From contig CANCLV010000001.1 of assembly GCA_947378905.1 (NCBI GenBank), positions 9,745 through 73,744 of the forward strand: a stretch of 64,000 nucleotides of DNA. Reading direction: 5' to 3'. The DNA is from Opitutia bacterium (lineage in GTDB: Bacteria; Verrucomicrobiota; Verrucomicrobiia; Opitutales; UBA953). The notes below the pieces were generated by a model. That model saw only the letters and a list, made by a program, of their open reading frames with translations, was not told the DNA's origin and searched no databases. Below, in pieces: positions 7,335-14,625 of this stretch; within the stretch, counting starts at the first letter, position 1; the number at the start of each line of letters is the position of its first letter. The position numbers were made by a program, and so were the translations under genes.

Positions 7335-8930
7335 ATGAACGAACAGTCGCGCCAATATCGAAACATGGCGAAGACGGCGTCGTGGACGATGGTCTCGCGT
7401 GTTTTAGGTTTAGTCCGTGACCAATTAATCGCAGCGTTTTTTGGTGCAGGTATTGTGGCATCAGCTTTTTTATTCGCATTTCAAATCCCTAATTTATTTC
7501 GCCGACTTTTGGGTGAAGGAGCTCTGACCGCGGCGACGGTTCCAGTCTTGGCTGCTAAAGCAAATGAAGGTGGCACCAAGGAATCTTACGCCTTCTTAAA
7601 TTATATCATTCGTCGAATGTTACCATGGATGTTGGGCCTAACCCTCGTGGGTATGGGTGGCGCATTGCTTTGGTTTCTATTAGCCGCAAACGACCAACAA
7701 AGGTACGCGGCAGAACTGACAGCCTGGTGCATGCCTTACATGCCCTTGATCTGTATCGCGGCGTTATTTACCTCAGCGGTCAATTTGAGTGGTCGATTTG
7801 GATTAGCGGAAATTGCTTCATCGGCTCTAAACCTCTGTATGATTTTAGGTTTAGGTTTCTTTGGATATTATCTAGCCGACACTTCTATGGGTCAGGCTCG
7901 TTGGCTCTGTGCCGGCGCTATTGCTGGTGGTGTTTTACAATTACTCATACCCATGTGGGGCCTGCAACAGGCGGGTTGGAAAAGTCATCCGGTCCATGCC
8001 GATGAAAAGGCTTGGAGTGCGTTAAGAATCGCGTTTGTTCCGGCGGCTCTCGGTGCTGGTATTCTGCAGATCAATTTTTTAATTTCCCGAAGTCTCGCCT
8101 TCAACGTCGATGGATCAGGTTTAACCTACTACTATATTGCGAATCGTATTGTGGAGTTACCCATTGGACTATTTTCAACTTCGATTGCGACCGTGATGTT
8201 CCCAGCAATGGCCACGGCCTTTGCGCAAAATAATTCCGATGCCCTCAGTCGAAACTACGCACGCGGTATGCGTTTGATTCTAGCTATCAACATTGCCGCC
8301 GCGGTTGGCTTCGTGGTTTTCTCGAGAGAAATCGTTCAGGTGCTTTTTGAATTTGGAAAATTCAAGTTGGAGGACTGTGAGAATACCCGCCTCGTACTTT
8401 GTCTTTTTGCGTTAGCGATGCCGTTCCATGCGATGATTTCCATGGTTACGCGTGCCTTAAACGTAATTGGTAATACTACGGCGACATTCCGTGTGGCCTT
8501 GCAGTCTGTGTCGGTCAACGTGGTCGCCTCGATCTTCGTCGTATGGAAGGGTTATGGTATTGAGGGCTTAGCCTGTGCTAATGCTTTGGCTGCCATAATT
8601 CAGTATGCGTTGCTGCGTATGGAACTTAAAAAATCTGCACCTTATGTTTTATCAGAATCACTTTGGAAGCCTTGCGGGCAAAGTATTTTAGGATCGGTAA
8701 TTATGGGTGGCATTGCATACCAGATTTTTCATTTCGTAAATCCGCTGTTACATGGCTGGAATTTCCTGAACTCAAAAATCGCATTATTCATTGCCATGAG
8801 TATCGCTGCGGCCATCGCTGCCGCCGCTTATGCCGCTATTCTATATTGGTGGAAGTATCCCGAGCGAGATATGATGACAGATGCGCTTGATAAGGTTAAG
8901 CATCGTCTGGGCATGAGAACCGACGCCTAG
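7335..8930 (+). CDS. murJ: Lipid II flippase MurJ
   Basis: MurJ flips the peptidoglycan precursor lipid II across the inner membrane. The 531-residue, highly hydrophobic protein has the family's opening (MAKTASWTMVSRVLGLVRDQ) and the segment PNLFRRLLGEGALTAATVPV. About 14 membrane helices are expected. It begins three bases after hisS, with no ribosome-binding sequence. Its TAG stop shares the tetranucleotide CTAG with the stop of the convergent amidase gene. Confidence 0.96.
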   Translation: MNEQSRQYRNMAKTASWTMVSRVLGLVRDQLIAAFFGAGIVASAFLFAFQIPNLFRRLLGEGALTAATVPVLAAKANEGGTKESYAFLNYIIRRMLPWMLGLTLVGMGGALLWFLLAANDQQRYAAELTAWCMPYMPLICIAALFTSAVNLSGRFGLAEIASSALNLCMILGLGFFGYYLADTSMGQARWLCAGAIAGGVLQLLIPMWGLQQAGWKSHPVHADEKAWSALRIAFVPAALGAGILQINFLISRSLAFNVDGSGLTYYYIANRIVELPIGLFSTSIATVMFPAMATAFAQNNSDALSRNYARGMRLILAINIAAAVGFVVFSREIVQVLFEFGKFKLEDCENTRLVLCLFALAMPFHAMISMVTRALNVIGNTTATFRVALQSVSVNVVASIFVVWKGYGIEGLACANALAAIIQYALLRMELKKSAPYVLSESLWKPCGQSILGSVIMGGIAYQIFHFVNPLLHGWNFLNSKIALFIAMSIAAAIAAAAYAAILYWWKYPERDMMTDALDKVKHRLGMRTDA

Positions 8931-9769
8931 TTACTTTTACGGTATTTAAAATTCAAAGCGGCTAAAATGGCGACTGTTTCGCTGTCGGCCTCGCCATTCA
9001 CTTTAGAGCTTCGGAAGTGTCTTTGAAATGCTTCGAGTGCTAACTTCATACATTTAGCTTGTGAGTTTTCGGGCTGATACCCGTAGGTTTTTAGCATCTC
9101 AAATAACTCTGAATTTTTTGGGAGTTTTTTATTATAAATAATTTTGAATCGTTCGACGTCGACATCATCGGGCCAGGCACCCACGCCGCTTTCCGCTAAA
9201 AGTTTCCAAGGGAAATTGCTACCCGGATCCACTTTTCGACCAATGGCGATATCAGAATGTGCCAGCACATTAGTCGCTTGAATGTGATAGCGCCTAATAA
9301 TATCCAGTGACAGATTAATGACTTTGGTAATTTGCGCTTTAGGATAAACTTTGGTATTACCATCCAGATTCACGATTTCGATTCCGATGGACGCCTGATT
9401 CATACTTTTAACATTCAGCCATTTACTTTTACCAGCATGGGACGTGGAAAATTCCTCGGAAGCTAATTTGAAAACCCTTGGTACTGGCTCATCGCTCACC
9501 AAATAATGGATGCCTACCTTATGCTGAGGGTCCTTGCCCCTCAATATATCCAAGGCGGAGGGAAGGGGTGCAGCGGTATGATGTAAGATGAGGTATGTGA
9601 TGGGCGCTAACCTTGGCTCGATAGCCTCACAGCTTAAACACTGATCAGCCGGAAAGGAATTAGCCTCTGGTACTCTTTTGGTGCTCGAACCAGTAGTGCA
9701 ACCTCCCAGAAACAGACCAAACAATACCCAGAGGATACATGAATCAAATGAGTGTTTTCGTGCAAACAT
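8927..9769 (-). CDS. Lipoprotein N-acetylmuramoyl-L-alanine amidase (amidase_2 type)
   Basis: Cleaves the bond between N-acetylmuramic acid and L-alanine in peptidoglycan or its recycled fragments. From ATG 9769 the protein has 280 residues, with a lipoprotein signal ending LGGC (Cys24). The Zn site fits the amidase_2/AmpD fold: LILHHTAAP, the Glu in ASIGIEIVN, and LAHSDIA with KVDPGSNFPW. The C-terminal part (from about residue 200) looks like a small peptidoglycan-binding region (LKTYGYQPENS, AFQRHFR). A TTG start at 9814 was rejected because it would bury the signal peptide. Being convergent with murJ, it is probably separately transcribed. Confidence 0.9.
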   Translation of the reverse strand: MFARKHSFDSCILWVLFGLFLGGCTTGSSTKRVPEANSFPADQCLSCEAIEPRLAPITYLILHHTAAPLPSALDILRGKDPQHKVGIHYLVSDEPVPRVFKLASEEFSTSHAGKSKWLNVKSMNQASIGIEIVNLDGNTKVYPKAQITKVINLSLDIIRRYHIQATNVLAHSDIAIGRKVDPGSNFPWKLLAESGVGAWPDDVDVERFKIIYNKKLPKNSELFEMLKTYGYQPENSQAKCMKLALEAFQRHFRSSKVNGEADSETVAILAALNFKYRKSN

Positions 9770-9831
9770 CGGGTGAGTTATCCTGAGCCTATACTGGGAC
9801 AGGATAGACCCCAAGATTATTCATATATTTA

Positions 9832-9861
9832 TTGATATTATGCCTGTATTTATTGTACTAT
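9832..9861 (+). promoter_or_regulatory. Candidate promoter of the deoR-fuc/rha-lut operon
   Basis: TTGATA (9832-9837) and TACTAT (9856-9861) are separated by 18 bases in the AT-rich stretch before deoR. Transcription would start near 9868 and the leader would include both inverted repeats described next. It is the best of several AT-rich possibilities, not a certain call. Confidence 0.4.
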
Positions 9862-9878
9862 AGTTAATTAGACATAAT

Positions 9879-9898
9879 GTATATTGTGCGAAATATAC
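9879..9898. promoter_or_regulatory. Inverted repeat 1 upstream of deoR (possible operator)
   Basis: Arms GTATATT (9879-9885) and AATATAC (9892-9898) are perfect complements around the six bases GTGCGA. It lies 73 bases before the deoR start and just downstream of the candidate promoter. It is unlike inverted repeat 2 in sequence, so it may serve a different regulator, or a second mode of control such as global carbon control. Confidence 0.45.
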
Positions 9899-9933
9899 GA
9901 TAAGGCTGGTTTAGGCTCTGTAATCGGCTTGCC

Positions 9934-9963
9934 ATTTACATGACTGAGAACAGTCATATAAAT
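9934..9963. promoter_or_regulatory. Inverted repeat 2 upstream of deoR, likely autoregulatory operator
   Basis: Two 13-base arms (9934-9946 and 9951-9963) pair at 12 of 13 positions around AGAA. The core is ATGACTG / CAGTCAT and the outer part ATTTA / TAAAT. The right edge is eight bases from the deoR ATG. Position and symmetry suit an operator by which a DeoR-type repressor controls its own operon. No T-tract follows, so a terminator is unlikely. A role as an RNA hairpin next to the start is also possible. Confidence 0.6.
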
Positions 9964-9970
9964 ACCCCCT

Positions 9971-10747
9971 ATGAAAGTTGCACGTCATGTTATCGAAGCC
10001 CGTCGTGAGGCAATTGCAAAGCTACTCGGAAATGTTGGCTATGTCCCTGTCCTCGAAATCTGTAAGCAGTTTAATGTTTCCGAAGCTACTGCGCGTCGCG
10101 ATCTCACTGAATTAGAAAGTCAGCGTCGCTTAACTAGAACTCATGGTGGCGCTTTATCTGACTTCAATAGAAACTTCCCGCCATTAGATTCACGTAAAAC
10201 TGAGGAAGCTGAAGCTAAGCAAAAAGTCGGACTCAAGGCTGCAAGCTTTGTTAAGGCTGGTATGACCATCTACATAGATTCTGGTTCGACCGTTCATTGT
10301 GCTGCTGAAGCGATTGTCGCTGCCCGTATTCCTGACTTACAAATTATCACGACCAGTATTCCAACGGCTCAGTTAGTTTGTACATTACCAGGAGTTGAAG
10401 TTTATATCCCTGGCGGATTGTATCTTGCGCAACAAGCCATGGTCGCTGGTGATCGCACGTTAGAGGAAGTTGCCCGTTGGAATTTTGATTTAGCATTACT
10501 CGGTGCTCAAGGTATCGACGAAAACGGACTCTGGAATTCTCAGCGCGATATTTCACATCAACAACGTGAAGTGATTCGCCGTAGTGATTTGACGCTTATT
10601 TGCATGCACAAGTCCAAGCTTGGGCGTACCGGTCCAAGTGCTGTGACTCGAGATATTGCCCCTCTGTATTTAGTTGTTGATGCTGATGCCGCTATGGTCG
10701 CTAAGGCCAAAGTAAAAATGCCAGCCCAGCACATCATTACCGCCTAA
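9971..10747 (+). CDS. DeoR family transcriptional regulator of the fucose/rhamnose operon
   Basis: A 258-residue repressor-type regulator. Residues about 1-60 form the DeoR helix-turn-helix (VLEICKQFNVSEATARRDL, then RRLTRTHGGAL). The rest is the DeoR sensor domain, which binds a phosphorylated sugar: KAGMTIYIDSGSTVHCAAE and the C-terminal LICMHKSKLGRTGPSAV. It is first in an operon for 6-deoxyhexose breakdown, so the inducer is probably L-rhamnulose-1-phosphate or L-fuculose-1-phosphate (inference). The strong inverted repeat just before it suggests self-regulation. The gap to the isomerase gene is only 20 bases. Confidence 0.92.
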   Translation: MKVARHVIEARREAIAKLLGNVGYVPVLEICKQFNVSEATARRDLTELESQRRLTRTHGGALSDFNRNFPPLDSRKTEEAEAKQKVGLKAASFVKAGMTIYIDSGSTVHCAAEAIVAARIPDLQIITTSIPTAQLVCTLPGVEVYIPGGLYLAQQAMVAGDRTLEEVARWNFDLALLGAQGIDENGLWNSQRDISHQQREVIRRSDLTLICMHKSKLGRTGPSAVTRDIAPLYLVVDADAAMVAKAKVKMPAQHIITA

Positions 10748-10767
10748 TTTTATCACCCACCCTACTC

Positions 10768-12381
10768 GTGAAAAAAAATATTATCTACTTGGTCGCTAAC
10801 GGCGATCTTCGTGCTTCCGCTAATCAGAAGTGTGAAAAAGAACAATTAGCGATGGAGGCGAAATTAATTTCGGCCCTCCGTGTGCTCGGTTACACCGTCA
10901 AGCGTGCTCACGGATATCGCTCCGATGTTAAGCACAGCTTCATCGATTCTCAAAAATACGGCATCCAAGTATTTAGCAAGATCCCTCAAGATGCTCCCGT
11001 CATTGTCGCTGAAGCGGTCTGGCAATATTCTCACCACATTCTTCCAGGTTTATTAACTCATACTGGCCCCATTTTAACTCTGGCTAATTGGTCAGGCGTT
11101 TGGCCAGGTCTCGTCGGCATGTTGAATCTCAATGGTTCACTCCTCAAGGCCGGCGTTAAATTCTCCTCGTTATGGAGTGAGGATTTCACTGATGAGAAAT
11201 TTAAAAAAGGTTTAGTAGCATGGCTCAAGAAAGGTGAAGTCAAACACGCTACACCTCATGTGAAGTCCTTGAGTCGTCCGCTTGCAGGTGCTGACGCCTC
11301 TGTCGGTCGTCGCTTCGCACAAGATTTCCGTTCGCGTAAGGCTATCATGGGTGTCTTCGACGAAGGTTGTATGGGTATGTACAACGCCATTATTCCTGAC
11401 GAAATCATCCATCCTACCGGAGTTTATAAAGAACGTCTCAGTCAGTCTTCTTTATACGCCGAAATGTGGAAAGTAAAAGATGCCGAAGCGCAGAAGGCTT
11501 TAAATTGGCTACTTAAAAAAGGTATGAAGTTTGCTTGGGGTAAGAATGAAAAAACTGAACTCACCAAAGCACAGACTCTCACTCAATTGAAAATGTACAT
11601 CGCCGCTGTGCGCATTGCTGATGACTTCGGCTGTGCGACCATCGGTATTCAGTATCAACAAGGTCTGAAGGATCTCGCCCCTGCCTCGGATCTCGTCGAA
11701 GGCCTCTTGAATAACCGCGAGCGCCCTCCTGTCTTTGATCGCACTAACAAGCGTGAACTATTTAAAGGTGAAGCCCTCCCTCACTTTAACGAAGTCGATG
11801 AGTGTGCCGGTCTCGATGGATTAATCACTTATCACTTGTGGAAGAAATTAGGATTCGAACCTGAAAACACTCTGCACGATTTACGTTGGGGTCGTCAGTA
11901 TGTCGGTCCATCCGGCAAGAAGATGATTGATGAGTATGTTTGGGTCTTCTTAATTTCTGGTGCTGCTCCCGTTCAACATTTCATCGGCGGATATAAAGGC
12001 ACGGTTTCTGAAAGACAGCCAGCCATGTATTTCCGTTTAGGCGGTGGTACGGTTAAAGGTGTGTCCAAACCAGGTTGGATTGTTTGGTCCCGTATTTTTG
12101 TTCGTGATAACGAACTCCACGCTGACTTGGGTATCGCTGAGGTCATTGCTTTACCTCAGGCTGAAACCGAAGATCGCTGGCAGAAATCCACTCCGCAGTG
12201 GCCAATCATGCACACCGTGCTCTCGGGCATTTCTCGCGATGAAATGATGGCCCGCCACCCTTCTAACCACATCCAAGTGGTCTATACACCCTCCCCTGCC
12301 GGCGCAAAACGCGGATTATTGGCTAAAGCCGCCGCTTTCCAAGAATTAGGCATCAAGGTGTCCCTTTGCGGTAAGTACTAA
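10768..12381 (+). CDS. L-fucose isomerase-family sugar isomerase (fucose and/or rhamnose)
   Basis: A 537-residue protein starting at GTG 10768. The sequence fits the L-fucose/arabinose isomerase fold group (COG2407-like): two N-terminal Rossmann-like parts (IIYLVANGDLR; PILTLANWSGVWPGLVGML) and a C-terminal catalytic part with conserved acidic residues in GCMGMYNAIIPDE and HFNEVDECAGLDG. Such enzymes convert an aldose to a ketose with a divalent metal. It is the only isomerase in an operon with rhamnulokinase and RhaDE, so it must supply their substrate. I therefore infer activity on L-rhamnose, L-fucose or both. It is not a standard RhaA. It is followed one base later by the aldolase gene. 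Confidence 0.75.
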   Translation: MKKNIIYLVANGDLRASANQKCEKEQLAMEAKLISALRVLGYTVKRAHGYRSDVKHSFIDSQKYGIQVFSKIPQDAPVIVAEAVWQYSHHILPGLLTHTGPILTLANWSGVWPGLVGMLNLNGSLLKAGVKFSSLWSEDFTDEKFKKGLVAWLKKGEVKHATPHVKSLSRPLAGADASVGRRFAQDFRSRKAIMGVFDEGCMGMYNAIIPDEIIHPTGVYKERLSQSSLYAEMWKVKDAEAQKALNWLLKKGMKFAWGKNEKTELTKAQTLTQLKMYIAAVRIADDFGCATIGIQYQQGLKDLAPASDLVEGLLNNRERPPVFDRTNKRELFKGEALPHFNEVDECAGLDGLITYHLWKKLGFEPENTLHDLRWGRQYVGPSGKKMIDEYVWVFLISGAAPVQHFIGGYKGTVSERQPAMYFRLGGGTVKGVSKPGWIVWSRIFVRDNELHADLGIAEVIALPQAETEDRWQKSTPQWPIMHTVLSGISRDEMMARHPSNHIQVVYTPSPAGAKRGLLAKAAAFQELGIKVSLCGKY

Positions 12382-12382
12382 A

Positions 12383-13144
12383 ATGAGTACCGAAGCTAAG
12401 GATTTAAATCCACTCTTAGAGCTGTCGCACCAAATGGGTTCGCCCACGTTGCGTATGGCAATTTTGGGTGAAGGTAATTCATCCATGAAACTGAATGATG
12501 AAACCTTTGCGGTAAAAGCATCCGGTACCAATCTCGAAAAACTGCAGACAAGTGACGTCGCCGTTTGTCGCTTCGATAAACTTCTACCACTGTTTAAAGA
12601 GAATGACTTAACTGATGCCGCGATTGATAAAGCATTGTTTGATTCGCGCGTAGATTCAAATGCCAAGAAGCCTTCGATTGAAGCGCTCTTTCACGCATGG
12701 CTCTTAACTCTGCCCGGTGTCAACTGCGTCGGTCACGTTCACGCCATCGCCGTAAATCAAATTCTCTGCTCTCCACGCGCAAAGGAATTTGCGACGCAAC
12801 GACTTTTTCCTGACGAGGTTGTACTTTGCGGAACTGAATCCGTTTTAGTACCTTACGTTGATCCAGGTTTAAGTTTAGCTAAAGCGATTCGCGATGAAAC
12901 GCTGTTGTATATTCGTCGCACCGGACGTGAACCCAAAGTTATTCTGTTGAAGAATCACGGAATCATCGCCGTGGGTTCGAGTCCCAAAGCGGTCATGGGC
13001 ACATTGCTCATGGCTGAAAAGTCTGCGCAAATTTTTGTTGGTGCCGCCACCCTGGGTGGTCCCGATTTCATGTCAGCTGGACAAGTCGAACGTATTGCGG
13101 GTCGCCCTGACGAACACTACCGCCAAAAAATGCTTGGACAATAA
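12383..13144 (+). CDS. Class II (zinc) aldolase, L-fuculose-1-phosphate aldolase-like
   Basis: A 253-residue class II aldolase/adducin-family protein. Zinc ligands fit: His118 and His120 in GHVHAIAVNQ and His192 in LLKNHGIIAVG. Glu100 in PSIEALFH is the likely catalytic acid. The N-terminal EGNSSMKL and VKASGTNLEKL bind the phosphate in this family. It would split fuculose- or rhamnulose-1-phosphate to DHAP and L-lactaldehyde. RhaDE downstream does the same, so this enzyme may serve a second sugar. Its last base is the first base of the rhaB ATG. Confidence 0.85.
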   Translation: MSTEAKDLNPLLELSHQMGSPTLRMAILGEGNSSMKLNDETFAVKASGTNLEKLQTSDVAVCRFDKLLPLFKENDLTDAAIDKALFDSRVDSNAKKPSIEALFHAWLLTLPGVNCVGHVHAIAVNQILCSPRAKEFATQRLFPDEVVLCGTESVLVPYVDPGLSLAKAIRDETLLYIRRTGREPKVILLKNHGIIAVGSSPKAVMGTLLMAEKSAQIFVGAATLGGPDFMSAGQVERIAGRPDEHYRQKMLGQ

Positions 13145-14613
13145 TGTCACACTACCTTGCCATTGATTTAGGAGCTGAGTCCGGACGCGTTATCCGTGGT
13201 TCACTACGATCTGGTAAATTGAGCATGACTGAAGTTCACCGTTTTTCTAACGGTGCGATAAAACACAAAGGCACCTTACGCTGGGATTTTCCCCGACTCA
13301 TTAAAGAAATCGAAGTCGGTTTACAGAAAGCTGCGAAACTCGGACCAGTAAAATCCATCGGCTGTGACTCTTGGGGCGTAGATTACGTTTTAATCAATCG
13401 TGCCGGTGAGATCATTGATTTACCTTATTGCTACCGGGACGAGCGCACCGACGCCACTTTTACAGAGATTCAGAAAAAGCTTTCTCCACAAAAGATTTTC
13501 AGTGCTACGGGTATTGGGTCTCTTTCCATCAATACGCTTTATCAGTTATACGCTGATCTCAAAACCCGTCCGAAGGCTTTAAAGAATACCGATAAATTCT
13601 TACTCATCGGTGATGCCGTAAGTTGGAAACTGACTGGAAAAATTCGTGCGGAAGAAACTTTGATATCGGGTAGTCAATTATGGGATACTAGTAAAAATCA
13701 ATGGGCGTGGCCCTTGATTGAAAAGCTAAACATTCCGAAACATCTTTTCCCTGAAACCATCCAGCCTGGAAAAGTCATCGCAAAACTTTCACCTGCGTTA
13801 GAGAAAAAAACTAAACTCAAAAATGTTCAAGTAGTTGCGGTCTGCGCTCATGATACCGCTTCGGCTGTGGCTGCTGTACCAGCGCCTAAGGGAAATCAAT
13901 GGGCCTATCTTTCATCAGGAACTTGGTCGCTGCTGGGTGTTGAACTCAATAAGCCCTTGATCAGTGAGGCGGTCCGTAAGGCGAACTTCACTAATGAAAT
14001 TGGTCATAATCGTACCACCCGCTTCCTGAAATGTTTAGTAGGACTTTGGATTTTACAGGAATGTCGCCGCGAATGGGTTAAGACGGATAAGAAGCTCGAT
14101 TATTCAAGCATCACTCAACAGGCAGAAAAATCCCCCGAGTTACGTTCTCTCATCAGACCTGATGACAGTCGATTTTCAAAAATGGGAAGTATGGTTAAAA
14201 AAGTCCAAGACTACTGTCGTGAGACTAAACAACCCATCCCTCAATCTGTCGGTGAAATCACCCGCTGTATTTTGGATTCTTTAGCTCTCCTCTATCGAGC
14301 AGAATTAGATGGCGTTGAAAAACTTACCCGTCGGAAAATTAAACAACTTCATATTGTCGGTGGCGGATGTCGTAATGATGTTTTAAATCAAGCCACCGCG
14401 AATGCTACAGGTCGACTCATTGTAACCGGTCCAGTTGAAGCCACCGCCATGGGAAATATTCTAGTGCAGGCGATGGCGACGAAAGAACTCAAAAATATTG
14501 AAGAACTTCGCCAAGTAGTACGTCGCTCCAATCAATTTAAAACCTTTAAGCCGAAGTCCGCAGCACCCTGGGCTAAGGCCTACTCTATTTTCCAAAAACT
14601 TCCTAAATCTTAA
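13144..14613 (+). CDS. rhaB: Rhamnulokinase (FGGY family)
   Basis: Phosphorylates L-rhamnulose (possibly also L-fuculose) at O1 with ATP. The 489 residues show the FGGY kinase plan: N-terminal ATP loop LAIDLGAESGRVIRG, substrate-side GCDSWGVDYVLI and CYRDERTD, SSGTWSLLGVE at the domain junction, and the C-terminal adenine motif LHIVGGGCRNDVLNQ. SWGVDY and CYRD are typical of RhaB. The start overlaps the aldolase stop by one base (TAATG), indicating translational coupling. Confidence 0.92.
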   Translation: MSHYLAIDLGAESGRVIRGSLRSGKLSMTEVHRFSNGAIKHKGTLRWDFPRLIKEIEVGLQKAAKLGPVKSIGCDSWGVDYVLINRAGEIIDLPYCYRDERTDATFTEIQKKLSPQKIFSATGIGSLSINTLYQLYADLKTRPKALKNTDKFLLIGDAVSWKLTGKIRAEETLISGSQLWDTSKNQWAWPLIEKLNIPKHLFPETIQPGKVIAKLSPALEKKTKLKNVQVVAVCAHDTASAVAAVPAPKGNQWAYLSSGTWSLLGVELNKPLISEAVRKANFTNEIGHNRTTRFLKCLVGLWILQECRREWVKTDKKLDYSSITQQAEKSPELRSLIRPDDSRFSKMGSMVKKVQDYCRETKQPIPQSVGEITRCILDSLALLYRAELDGVEKLTRRKIKQLHIVGGGCRNDVLNQATANATGRLIVTGPVEATAMGNILVQAMATKELKNIEELRQVVRRSNQFKTFKPKSAAPWAKAYSIFQKLPKS

Positions 14614-14625
14614 TTATAAAATATC

